Positions 7,705 through 15,451 of a DNA stretch of 26,203 nucleotides are shown in pieces. This stretch comes from Clostridia bacterium. Lineage in GTDB: Bacteria > Bacillota > Clostridia > Christensenellales > CAG-917. Every line of letters begins with the position of its first letter. The first letter of the stretch is position 1. The notes beneath the pieces are model-generated. The model searched no databases. It was given only the letters and a program-made list of their open reading frames with translations, and was not told where the DNA came from. The stretch is taken from assembly GCA_900763875.1 (NCBI GenBank), contig CAAFLX010000024.1, forward strand, positions 1 through 26,203, in the 5' to 3' direction. The position numbers and the translations under genes were made by a program.

Positions 7705-9378
7705 ATGTCAAAAAATCAACTCGTTTACGACGTTAGTGACAAACCTGCTTTTGGCAAAAACCTCGTGTTTGCATTCCAACAAGTGCTTGCAATCATGGCG
7801 GCGACAATCGCAGTTCCTTCAATCATCGGTTTGCCCTCGCAAATTCCGGCGGCAATCCTCGGCGCAGGCCTTGGTACAATCGTGTACCTTCTTTTCACAA
7901 AATTCAAAAGCCCCGTCGTTATATCGAGTTCGTTCGCATTTTTGAGTTCACTCTCAACCGCGCTTGCATTCGGATATTGCGGAATCATTCTCGGCGGCAT
8001 TTTGGCAGGACTCGTGTACGTCATTTTGGCACTTGTCATCAAGTTTGCAGGCAGCAAGTGGGTGTCCAAACTTATGCCTCCCGTCATCATCGGCCCGACC
8101 GTCGCACTCATCGGTCTTTCGCTTGCAGGAAACGCCATGGGCGACATCGTCAAGGCAAGCGGACTTAAAGAAGTTGCAGGCGAATTGGTGGCAGTCACCA
8201 ACGGTTCATACAACCTTGTCGCACTCCTTTGCGGCCTTGTGACGCTCATCACAATCTGCATTTGCTCAACTCAAAAGAAATTCAAAATGGGACGTTTGAT
8301 TCCGTTCATTCTCGGCATCGGCGCAGGCTATACCGTGGCGTCTTTCTTCTCGATCTTCGGTTATGCTTGCCACGTTGAATACCTCCAAATCGTCAACTGG
8401 AAGCCCCTTGTCAACAACTTTGCGGCACTCGGTGACCCCGCGGCAAGCGTAGGCGCAAAATTCCAATCTTTCCTCAACTATCCCGACTTTGCTCTCATCG
8501 AAGCAATCAAAGAGCTTGTCACGGGCAACGTCAGCGACGCCGTAAAGACTGCAACAAACGGGGTTGCAACAACGCTCACTTGGGCAGGCGTCGGTGAAGT
8601 CGCACTTGCGTTTATCCCCGTCGCACTCGTCGTTTTTGCAGAGCATATCGCAGACCACAAGAACCTCGGTTCTATCATCGGCAAAGACCTAGTTGAAGGC
8701 GAGCCGGGTCTTGAACGTACACTTTTGGGCGACGGCGTCGGCTCTATGGTCGGCACGGTGTTCGGCATTTGCCCCAACACGACTTACGGCGAATCCGTCG
8801 GTTGCGTTGCAATCACCAAAAACGCGTCCGTTTCCACAATCTTCATTGCGGCTTGCATGTGCATCATTCTCTCCTTCCTTAGCCCCGTTATGGCTTTGCT
8901 CCAAACCATTCCCGCTTGTGTAATGGGTGGCGTGTGCCTCACCCTCTACGGCTTCATCGCGGTCAGCGGTTTGAAAATGTTCAAAGATATCGACCTTGGC
9001 GACAACAAAAACCTCTTCACGGTTTCCACAATTCTTATCGCTGGTATCGGCGGACTTTCCATCAAGATTCCTTACGCACTCAAGGGTGACGGCACCGTTG
9101 CAAAAACCATTACAATCACCTCAATCGCAACCGCGCTTGTTCTTGGCATTATGGTGCACGCAATCATCAGCGCAATCGAGAAAAAGCAAGACAAGGACGA
9201 GCAAAAGGAAGAGCCTCAAAGCCTCATCGCAGGCGCTGTCGCTCCCAACGCAACTTTCGAGGTGGGCGTAGACGTCGTCAAAGCCGCCGAGGAAAAACAA
9301 AAGGAAGAAGAAGTCGTCGAGGAACTCCGCCAAGAAGAAAAAGCGGAAGAATCACTTGAAAATTCCGATAAAGAGTGA
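7705..9378 (+). CDS. uraA: Uracil permease (NCS2/UraA family)
   Basis: A polytopic membrane symporter that should import uracil for the phosphoribosyltransferase encoded next to it. Family signatures are F-A-E-H-I-A-D-H-K (Glu313) and P-N-T-T-Y-G-E (Glu363), the regions that form the substrate site in E. coli UraA. At 557 residues it exceeds the usual 420-450. The excess includes an added segment around 230-290 before the Glu313 region, and an acidic, Lys/Glu-rich cytoplasmic tail from about 490. AGGAGAAAG lies before the ATG. Uracil is favoured over xanthine because upp follows 36 nt downstream. The long tail is unexplained. Confidence 0.87.
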   Translation: MSKNQLVYDVSDKPAFGKNLVFAFQQVLAIMAATIAVPSIIGLPSQIPAAILGAGLGTIVYLLFTKFKSPVVISSSFAFLSSLSTALAFGYCGIILGGILAGLVYVILALVIKFAGSKWVSKLMPPVIIGPTVALIGLSLAGNAMGDIVKASGLKEVAGELVAVTNGSYNLVALLCGLVTLITICICSTQKKFKMGRLIPFILGIGAGYTVASFFSIFGYACHVEYLQIVNWKPLVNNFAALGDPAASVGAKFQSFLNYPDFALIEAIKELVTGNVSDAVKTATNGVATTLTWAGVGEVALAFIPVALVVFAEHIADHKNLGSIIGKDLVEGEPGLERTLLGDGVGSMVGTVFGICPNTTYGESVGCVAITKNASVSTIFIAACMCIILSFLSPVMALLQTIPACVMGGVCLTLYGFIAVSGLKMFKDIDLGDNKNLFTVSTILIAGIGGLSIKIPYALKGDGTVAKTITITSIATALVLGIMVHAIISAIEKKQDKDEQKEEPQSLIAGAVAPNATFEVGVDVVKAAEEKQKEEEVVEELRQEEKAEESLENSDKE

Positions 9379-9414
9379 CATAATACTCTTGAAGAAAAAT
9401 ATGGAGATAGCATT

Positions 9415-10053
9415 ATGAATCAATACGACAACGTGCATATTTTGGATCACCCGCTCATCCGCCACAAGGTGGCTATCATACGCGACAAAAACACCACGAC
9501 CAAACAGTTTAGAGAGGTCATCGGCGAAATCGCAACTCTCATGGCGTTCGAGGCGTTCAAGGACGTCCCCACCCAAACCGTGATTGTCGAAACTCCGCTC
9601 GAAACCGTCGAGCAAACCGTCGTCAAGGAAAATTCAATCGCAATCGTGCCAATTCTCCGCGCAGGACTCGGCATGGTGGACGGCATCCTCACGCTTTTCC
9701 CCGCCGCAAAGGTCGGACACATCGGTATGTACCGCAACGAGGAAACCCTCGAACCGCAAGAGTACTACTGCAAGTTGCCCCAAGGCATCGAGGACAAAGT
9801 CGTTATGCTCGTTGACCCCATGCTCGCCACCGGCGGCAGTGCAATCGACGCAATCACGCTCCTCAAAAAACGCGGCTGCAAGCATATCAAATTCCTCGCC
9901 ATCATCGGCGCGCCCGAGGGCGTCGAAAAAGTCCACTCCGCACATCCCGACGTTGAAGTTTACGTTTCCACTCTCGACCGCCAACTCAACGAAAACGGCT
10001 ACATTTTGCCGGGGTTGGGGGATGCCGGCGACCGCATCTTCGGCACAAAATAA
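9415..10053 (+). CDS. upp: Uracil phosphoribosyltransferase
   Basis: Converts uracil and PRPP to UMP in the cytoplasm, which completes salvage of the uracil imported by the permease upstream. The 212-residue length is normal. The PRPP loop D-P-M-L-A-T-G-G-S-A (134-143) and the C-terminal uracil-binding region P-G-L-G-D-A-G-D-R are intact. It follows the permease by 36 nt and is probably co-transcribed. Its stop codon lies inside the outer stem of the palindromic repeat at 10049-10171, which may shape the 3' end of this mRNA. Confidence 0.95.
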   Translation: MNQYDNVHILDHPLIRHKVAIIRDKNTTTKQFREVIGEIATLMAFEAFKDVPTQTVIVETPLETVEQTVVKENSIAIVPILRAGLGMVDGILTLFPAAKVGHIGMYRNEETLEPQEYYCKLPQGIEDKVVMLVDPMLATGGSAIDAITLLKKRGCKHIKFLAIIGAPEGVEKVHSAHPDVEVYVSTLDRQLNENGYILPGLGDAGDRIFGTK

Positions 10054-10171
10054 CGCGTAAAACAGCGAATAACTGCGGCAGAGTCGCTCACTCGAATAGT
10101 CACGTACATAGGGTACGCTCCTATCCGCTTGAGCGACTCTTTCTTGTTCTTCATCTGTTTTACGCGTTATT
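10049..10171. repeat. Nested palindromic repeat, copy A
   Basis: A 123-bp element. Its outer arms are a perfect 17-bp inverted repeat (AATAACGCGTAAAACAG at 10049-10065 and its complement at 10155-10171). Inside are 11-bp inner arms (AGAGTCGCTCA at 10080-10090, TGAGCGACTCT at 10130-10140). A conserved linker GCGAATAACTGCGGC (10065-10079) precedes the inner stem, a loop contains CACGTACATAGGGTACG, and TTCTTGTTCTTCATC (10141-10155) follows. The upp stop codon is in the left outer arm. Confidence 0.88.
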
Positions 10172-10175
10172 TTCA

Positions 10176-10302
10176 AAGAGGCTCAAATAGCGAATAACTG
10201 CGGCAGAGTTGCTCACTCGAATAGTCACGGACATAGGGTACGCTCCTATCCGCTTGAGCGACTCTTTCTTGTTCTTCATCTATTTGAGGCTCTTATTTTT
10301 TT
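10176..10302 (+). repeat. Nested palindromic repeat, copy B, ending as a terminator
   Basis: The core is nearly identical to copy A, but the outer arms are different: AAGAGGCTCAAATAG (10176-10190) pairs perfectly with 10280-10294. The inner arms are 10205-10215 and 10255-10265, where one base change leaves a G-T (G-U in RNA) pair. The right outer arm runs into ATTTTTTT (10295-10302), so this copy can also act as an intrinsic terminator for upp. Confidence 0.88.
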
Positions 10303-10712
10303 CTCCCTAAATGATACGGGTGGGACACCCACACCCGAACGAACACTTATTCAGGGCGTACTTATACACGGAATGTGCTTATTCGGAGTGCGAGCCGCAA
10401 CGGCGGCGAGAAAAGCGAGCGCCGAGCTTGACGGCTAGTACGAGAATGCGTGGCATTCTGTTGCGTAGCTGCCACGCAGGCGAAGTGGCATAATGAGAGA
10501 AATGCCCCTTTCTATGCGAGTGCCGACTGTCTCCCCCGCGAACGACGGATAATATTGTAGAGTATTGCCTCTATTTGAGTGGTGGGAGAAAAGCCCGTTA
10601 GGGAAAGAGGGGGTGCATCTAATTTAAGAGTACACCCCGCCCAACTCTTGTAGAGGAAGAATCTTCACTCATTCAGGGCGTACTTCGTGAAAATTGTGTG
10701 TATTCTTCTTTC
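10303..10712. other. Gene-free interval with dispersed repeat and 15-bp direct repeats
   Basis: No convincing gene is seen; the only longer frame (10311-10493) overlaps repeat DNA. It holds the dispersed repeat at 10397-10662. ATTCAGGGCGTACTT occurs at 10349-10363 and again at 10671-10685, so the two copies bracket 307 bp. Confidence 0.6.
10397..10662 (+). repeat. Dispersed intergenic repeat, copy 1
   Basis: 10397-10545 matches the reverse complement of 26055-26203 closely over about 150 bp, and 10600-10662 matches the reverse complement of 25952-26010 more loosely. It contains hairpins such as GAATGC/GCATTC and a GCGTGGCA/TGCCACGC stem. No reading frame is conserved that I can see. It may be a structured non-autonomous element. 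Confidence 0.75.
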
Positions 10713-10741
10713 TTTACAAAAGCCGTCGGAAATGGTACAAT
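10713..10741 (+). promoter_or_regulatory. Sigma-A-type promoter of patatin-polA-coaE
   Basis: TTTACA (10713-10718), 17 bp, TACAAT (10736-10741), with an extended -10 TGG. The start of transcription near 10748 lies downstream of a possible GTG at 10687 and so supports the ATG at 10774 as the gene start. Confidence 0.75.
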
Positions 10742-10773
10742 CATTACATATTAATTGTTGTTTAGGTTTGGAT

Positions 10774-11589
10774 ATGAGTGAACAAAAGAAAAAATTGGGA
10801 TTGGTTCTCGAGGGAGGAGGCGTAAAAGGGGCGTATCAGATTGGTGCGCTTATGGCCATTCGGGAGCTTTTGGTGGATTTTGACGGCGTTGCGGGCACTT
10901 CGATCGGGGCTATCAACGGCGCGATTTATCTTGAGGGCGGATATGCACGGCTTTTCGACGTGTGGGACGAGATCGAGACGAACACGGTGTTTGATTTGAC
11001 AAATGAGGAAATAGAAGAGCTGCACGGGCTGGATTTGAAACCTGCCATATTCAAAGTGGTGCTTGAAAAGAAACTCAAAACGTTCAAGATGCTCGAAACG
11101 TCCTATGAAAAATCGCAACAGTTTTTTGAGAGAATTGTCAAAGAAGCGGACATTCGCGCCTCGGGCAAGGACTACGGCATCGTCACCTACAACATAAGCG
11201 ATATGCAAGCCGTCGAGAAGATGATGAGCGAGATCGAGGAGGGCAAACTTGTTGACTACATAGTGGCGTCGGCGACGTTTCCGATTTTCCCGCCCAAGGT
11301 CATTGACGGCAAAAAGTTTATTGACGGCGGCGTGTACGACAATATGCCCATAAACCTTTTGTCGGGGCACGGCTACGACAAGATGCTCGTCATACGCACA
11401 AACGTTCAAGCAAAGCAACCAAAGCGCAAAATCATTGGCAATCCCGACTTGTTTTTCATCGCTCCGAAAGAGGATTTAGGGCCTGCAATGGCGTTTTCGA
11501 GGACTCGCATACACAAGTTTATGCATATGGGCTACGACGATGCAAAGGAGCTTATGGACAACGGACTCAGAGAGTTTTTGCTCGGCTGA
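10774..11589 (+). CDS. Patatin-like phospholipase
   Basis: A cytoplasmic patatin-family serine hydrolase of 271 residues that should deacylate lipids. The oxyanion loop G-G-G-V-K-G (14-19), the nucleophile elbow G-T-S-I-G (Ser43) and the dyad aspartate in D-G-G (Asp184) are intact. The frame can be extended upstream to a GTG at 10687, but the promoter at 10713-10741 lies inside that extension, so the ATG at 10774 is preferred; its ribosome site is weak. It precedes polA by 30 nt and the two are probably co-transcribed, with no clear functional link. Confidence 0.85.
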   Translation: MSEQKKKLGLVLEGGGVKGAYQIGALMAIRELLVDFDGVAGTSIGAINGAIYLEGGYARLFDVWDEIETNTVFDLTNEEIEELHGLDLKPAIFKVVLEKKLKTFKMLETSYEKSQQFFERIVKEADIRASGKDYGIVTYNISDMQAVEKMMSEIEEGKLVDYIVASATFPIFPPKVIDGKKFIDGGVYDNMPINLLSGHGYDKMLVIRTNVQAKQPKRKIIGNPDLFFIAPKEDLGPAMAFSRTRIHKFMHMGYDDAKELMDNGLREFLLG

Positions 11590-11619
11590 TTTTGGCAAAA
11601 ATAACAGTATAGGTGAATT

Positions 11620-14136
11620 ATGGCTCAAAACAAAATATTGCTTTTGGATTCAAACTCTCTTATGCACAGAGCGTACCACGCGCTGCCCAATCTCAAGTCC
11701 TCGAAGGGGCTTTATACGGGTGCGATTTACGGCTTTTTGAGCATACTTTTGAAGATAATCAAGGAGCAAAATCCCACGCACATAGCGGCGGCATTCGACC
11801 TGCACGGCCCGACTTTCCGCCACGAACTGTACAAAGAATACAAGGCGACAAGAAAGCCTATGGACGAGGAATTGCGCCAGCAAGTCGAGCCGCTGAAAGA
11901 CCTCATAACGGCGATGGGAATCAAAATCGTAAGTATGCAAGGCTACGAGGGCGACGACATTCTCGGCACGCTTTCAAAGCGGTTTGACGATGAGAGCATC
12001 ATCGTCACGGGAGACCGCGACAGTTTTCAACTTGTAAGCCCGACAACCAAGATTTTTTGGACGAAAAAGGGCGTGAGCGACATCGAGGTTTACGACGTCG
12101 AACGCCTGTTGCAAGACGGCTTTACGGTTGAACAGTTTATCGACTACAAGGCACTGAGGGGTGATACGTCTGACAACGTGCCGGGCATCCCCGGCGTTGG
12201 CGAAAAGACGGCAAAGCAACTTCTTGACAAGTACGGCTCGCTTGAGAACGTGCTTAAACACGCCGACGAAATCCCCGGAAAACTCGGACAAAACGTGCAA
12301 GCAAACGAGCAACTTGCGCTTTTGAGCAAGGAACTTGTCACAATAAATTGCAACGTGCCCGTTGAGTGCACGCTTGACGACATCGCTTTCACACCGATAT
12401 ATTCGCAAGAAGTGAAGAGCATACTTGCAGAGTATGAAATCACGTCGCTTGCCAATCGTATGGCTTTTGACGGCGCGCAAGAGAGTGCTCCGACACCGCG
12501 AAACATCGAAAAAACCGTTGTCACTCTCACCACGCAAGAGCAAATCGAAAACGCCGTCAAGGGCGACAAAATCGCAATTCTCATAGGGCAAGACGTGTCG
12601 TTTGCGGTGGACGAAAAGACGGAGTATAAGATAAGTTGCGTTGAGGATTTGTTCAGCGAGGGCATAGGTTTCGACGAGGCAATCGAGGCTTTGAAAAAGG
12701 CGGCTAAGGGCAGAGAACTTGTATGCTACGACTATAAGTCGATGAGCAAAAACTATGGTTTCGAGCAAGAAAAATTCTTTGACGTTATGATTGCCGCGCA
12801 CCTTGCAAGAGGTAGCGCGCCAATAAAAAATATAGAGCAGGTTTTGGGCGCGGACGGCTATGACGTAGGCGCGGCAGAACTGTTTGCCGAAAGCGAGAAT
12901 TTGCGCGCTCAACTTGCACAACAATCACTTTATGACCTCTTTTTGAACGTTGAACAACCGCTTTGCGTTGTTTTGCGCAATATGGAAGAGAGGGGCGTGA
13001 GAGTTTCGACCGATGTTTTGAAAACCCTTGAGGCAAAGTATGGCGCAATAATCGAAAACCTTACAAAAGAGATTTATTCGCTTGCCGGCGAGCATTTTAA
13101 CATTGCCTCGCCAAAGCAACTGGGCGAAGTGCTTTTTGACAAGCTCGGACTTCCGCACGGCAAGAAAACCAAGACTGGTTATTCGGTGAGTGAGGACGTT
13201 TTGTCCAACCTTGCAAACAAACACCCTATCGTCAATTTGGTGCTTGAATATCGTCATTATGCCAAACTTCAATCAACCTACGTCGTGGGGCTTCAACCGC
13301 TTGTCAACAGGGGCAGGATTCACACGGATTTCAATCAGTGCATAACTCAAACGGGCAGGCTGTCATCAACCAATCCGAATCTTCAAAACATACCCGCAAG
13401 GAGCGATGAGGCAAAGGATATAAAGAGCGCGTTTTTGCCGAGCGAAGGTTGTGTGCTCGTGAGCGCGGATTATTCGCAAATAGAGCTGCGTTTGCTTGCG
13501 CATATGAGCGGCGATGAGCAACTTATCGAGGCGTTCAACCACGACGACGACATACACGCACTCACCGCGTCGCAGATTTTGGGAATACCCGTTCAAGAGG
13601 TTACTCCGCAGCAAAGACGTGATGCAAAAGCCGTCAATTTCGGCATCATATACGGCATAAGCGGATTCGGACTTGCAGAAAACCTGTCCATTCCGCAATA
13701 CAAGGCAAAGGAATTTATTGCCAACTATTTCACCATGCACCCAAAAGTGCGCGAGTTTATGGACAAAAACGTCGAGGACGCGCGTGAGAGGGGCTATTCG
13801 CTCACGATGCTGGGCAGACGGCGCAATCTTTCCGACCTCAAAGCGTCCAACTATATGCTGCGCTCGGCGGCGGAGCGTATGGCGATGAACACGCCCTTGC
13901 AAGGCTCGGCGGCGGATATAATCAAACTTGCCATGATAAACGTTGAAAAACGCCTCGAAGGAATGAAATCCAAGATGATTTTGCAAATCCACGACGAACT
14001 TATCATAGACGCGGCAAAGGACGAACTCGAAGAGGTCAAAAACATCCTTTCGTATGAAATGGAAAACGCGGTCAAATTGTCCGTACCCCTCGTTGCAGAC
14101 GCGTCGAGCGCGGAAAATTGGGGTGAGCTCAAATGA
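11620..14136 (+). CDS. polA: DNA polymerase I
   Basis: The 838-residue polymerase removes primers and fills gaps. The N-terminal 5'-3' nuclease domain (about 1-290) begins L-L-L-D-S-N-S-L-M-H-R-A-Y. The polymerase domain has motif A D-Y-S-Q-I-E-L-R (Asp617), motif B R-R-D-A-K-A-V-N-F-G-I-I-Y-G (Lys670) and motif C Q-I-H-D-E-L (Asp792). The middle domain lacks the D-x-E pair of a 3'-5' exonuclease: the position reads I-L-I-G-Q-D-V-S. It is therefore probably inactive, as in Bacillus and Thermus Pol I. AGGTGA precedes the ATG. It overlaps coaE by 4 nt (ATGA). Confidence 0.97.
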   Translation: MAQNKILLLDSNSLMHRAYHALPNLKSSKGLYTGAIYGFLSILLKIIKEQNPTHIAAAFDLHGPTFRHELYKEYKATRKPMDEELRQQVEPLKDLITAMGIKIVSMQGYEGDDILGTLSKRFDDESIIVTGDRDSFQLVSPTTKIFWTKKGVSDIEVYDVERLLQDGFTVEQFIDYKALRGDTSDNVPGIPGVGEKTAKQLLDKYGSLENVLKHADEIPGKLGQNVQANEQLALLSKELVTINCNVPVECTLDDIAFTPIYSQEVKSILAEYEITSLANRMAFDGAQESAPTPRNIEKTVVTLTTQEQIENAVKGDKIAILIGQDVSFAVDEKTEYKISCVEDLFSEGIGFDEAIEALKKAAKGRELVCYDYKSMSKNYGFEQEKFFDVMIAAHLARGSAPIKNIEQVLGADGYDVGAAELFAESENLRAQLAQQSLYDLFLNVEQPLCVVLRNMEERGVRVSTDVLKTLEAKYGAIIENLTKEIYSLAGEHFNIASPKQLGEVLFDKLGLPHGKKTKTGYSVSEDVLSNLANKHPIVNLVLEYRHYAKLQSTYVVGLQPLVNRGRIHTDFNQCITQTGRLSSTNPNLQNIPARSDEAKDIKSAFLPSEGCVLVSADYSQIELRLLAHMSGDEQLIEAFNHDDDIHALTASQILGIPVQEVTPQQRRDAKAVNFGIIYGISGFGLAENLSIPQYKAKEFIANYFTMHPKVREFMDKNVEDARERGYSLTMLGRRRNLSDLKASNYMLRSAAERMAMNTPLQGSAADIIKLAMINVEKRLEGMKSKMILQIHDELIIDAAKDELEEVKNILSYEMENAVKLSVPLVADASSAENWGELK

Positions 14137-14720
14137 GAATCGCAATCATCGGCGGCATAGGCTCTGGCAAGAGCGAGGTTTTGAAAATCGCAAAAGAGCG
14201 CGGATTTTTCTGTTTAAGCGCAGATGAAATCAACGCCGATTTGCTCAAAACGCCCTCGTATATCCAAAAAATCGCGGCGGCGTTTCCGTCGGCGGTCAAG
14301 GACGGCGTGGTGGACAAAAAAACGCTTGCAAACATAGTTTTCAACGACGAAAGCGAACGAAAAAAACTCAACGCAATTGCGCACCCCGAAATTATGCGAG
14401 CGATTGCCGAGTGTAAAGAAAGTCCGCTTGCTGTCGAACTTCCGCTTTTCATCGAGGGCGGCGATGAGGCTTTTGACGAAATCGTGTACGTTAGAACGCC
14501 GCTTTTGACGAGAATCGCACGCTTGAAAAAGGGCAGGGGAATGAGCGCTGCGCAGGCCATCAAACGCATATGCGCGCAAGTCCCGTCGGCTGTTTTGAGG
14601 GCGAAAAGCACCCAAATCATCGACAATAAAGGCTCGCTTGAAATGCTCAAAAAGAGGGCAAATATCGTATTTGACAAAATTTTTGAAAAACATAAGAAAA
14701 ATCGTTGCCCTAGCGTTTAA
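14133..14720 (+). CDS. coaE: Dephospho-CoA kinase
   Basis: Performs the last step of coenzyme A synthesis, phosphorylating dephospho-CoA. The P-loop G-G-I-G-S-G-K-S is at 7-14, followed by the A-D-E-I-N substrate region and the H-P-E-I segment typical of CoaE. Its 195 residues are normal for the family. The start is in the ATGA overlap with polA, a pairing common in Bacillota. A degraded palindromic repeat and a terminator follow. Confidence 0.92.
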   Translation: MRIAIIGGIGSGKSEVLKIAKERGFFCLSADEINADLLKTPSYIQKIAAAFPSAVKDGVVDKKTLANIVFNDESERKKLNAIAHPEIMRAIAECKESPLAVELPLFIEGGDEAFDEIVYVRTPLLTRIARLKKGRGMSAAQAIKRICAQVPSAVLRAKSTQIIDNKGSLEMLKKRANIVFDKIFEKHKKNRCPSV

Positions 14721-14737
14721 GCACAATCTCCACAAAA

Positions 14738-14798
14738 TAGCGTATAGCTGCGTCAGAACCGTTGCCTCAAACAGTCACGTACACCGAGTACGCTCCAG
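14738..14798. repeat. Nested palindromic repeat, truncated copy C
   Basis: It keeps the left linker (AGCGTATAGCTGCGTC), one inner arm (AGAACCGTTGCCTCAA) and the loop block CACGTACACCGAGTACGCTCC. The right inner arm and the right flank are missing, and a terminator hairpin follows immediately. It lies 17 nt after coaE. Confidence 0.65.
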
Positions 14799-14803
14799 TT
14801 TAT

Positions 14804-14850
14804 AAAACCTAAAACACTTTTCCGAAAAGAGAGGGGTTTTAGGTTTTTTT
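14804..14850 (+). terminator. Intrinsic terminator after coaE
   Basis: A 12-bp stem (AAAACCTAAAAC at 14804-14815 with GTTTTAGGTTTT at 14836-14847) runs into further T. It should end the patatin-polA-coaE transcript. Confidence 0.85.
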
Positions 14851-15092
14851 ATTGTAGTCTTTAGCGACAATAAAACCACCACTTGAAGTGATGGTATTAA
14901 ATTTTTGTACATAAAAGAATCCTGACATATTTGTTGCTATGTACGTTGAAAAAACTGTTATACGGTTTTTTATAAGAAAAACAATATTTTTGCAACAAGT
15001 TTTGCAATGTATGCGATATGTTTGTGTGCAATGTGGAAAATCGTAACGTATGGGGAAGGGAATATGCGGTCAATTAGGCGGAAAAGTTGCAC
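14851..15092. other. Gene-free interval between coaE and the CRISPR-Cas locus
   Basis: No gene is supported. It holds an imperfect palindrome centred on CACTTGAAGTG (about 14876-14897) and a terminator-like AAAAAACTG/CGGTTTTTT hairpin (about 14949-14971) that could work in both directions. The first hairpin could be a relic of a transposon end, but nothing else supports that. Confidence 0.4.
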
Positions 15093-15121
15093 TTGAATGT
15101 ACATATTGTTGGTGGTATAAT
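15093..15121 (+). promoter_or_regulatory. Probable promoter of the cas operon
   Basis: TTGAAT (15093-15098), 17 bp, TATAAT (15116-15121), with an extended -10 TGG. It is the best + strand promoter upstream of cas9. It implies a leader of about 325 nt that runs across the tracrRNA region in the opposite sense. I see no + strand terminator between it and cas9. Confidence 0.65.
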
Positions 15122-15294
15122 TTGCATATTGAAAAACAGAGGTGGAAATCCAAAAGGTTTGTTGGTTGCATAGTGGTGCTAGGCGAAGAAAACGTCTGAT
15201 ATTTGATGTAGTATGCGACTTTTTCGTCCCATGGCAACTGTTAAAATGAAAATAGGAACGATAATTTGCACTGTATAAGGTGAAAAAGCCAAAC

Positions 15295-15414
15295 AAAAAA
15301 ACTCGCAAAGCGAGTTTGAGTGCCGCACAACGTGCGAACCGACTTGGTCGGCGATTTGAAAAAATTTTATTTGAACTAATGGTGTTATCTCAAATGGTAG
15401 TCAGACATTTGAGC
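15295..15414 (-). ncRNA. tracrRNA
   Basis: This RNA pairs with the CRISPR repeat so that RNase III can process it and Cas9 can be loaded. The anti-repeat (15369-15406) complements the repeat at 26 of 28 positions in the upper stem. A bulge follows (UAGU on the tracrRNA side), then a lower stem of UCAAAU with GUUUGA, as in known type II-A duplexes. Three hairpins come next: CCGAC/GTCGG (15339-15351), CGCAC/GTGCG (15324-15336) and an 8-bp terminator stem (15299-15317) followed by seven U. Predicted length is about 120 nt from a start near 15414. The 5' end CUCAAAU can fold back on AUUUGAG inside the anti-repeat. Confidence 0.93.
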
Positions 15415-15420
15415 AAGCAT

Positions 15421-15448
15421 ATTATAGCACATGATAAGGAGATGTCAA
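15421..15448 (-). promoter_or_regulatory. Consensus promoter of tracrRNA, inside the cas9 start region
   Basis: Read on the - strand: TTGACA (15448-15443), 16 bp, TATAAT (15426-15421). Both hexamers are perfect consensus. The -35 lies between the cas9 ribosome site (15436-15441) and the cas9 GTG (15452), so polymerase at this promoter and cas9 transcription or translation share the same bases. Confidence 0.85.
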
Positions 15449-15451
15449 GAG

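Noticed and set aside
10311..10493. 60-codon frame within the dispersed repeat
   Set aside because: It overlaps structured repeat DNA, and I see no sign that the inverted copy at the window end keeps the frame.
14876..14897. Palindrome resembling an IS200/IS605-type end hairpin
   Set aside because: No tnpA or tnpB gene, second end or target motif is visible, so it is listed only as a hairpin.
14970..15308. 112-codon frame on the - strand downstream of tracrRNA
   Set aside because: It starts with TTG inside the tracrRNA terminator, has no ribosome site, and overlaps the probable cas promoter.
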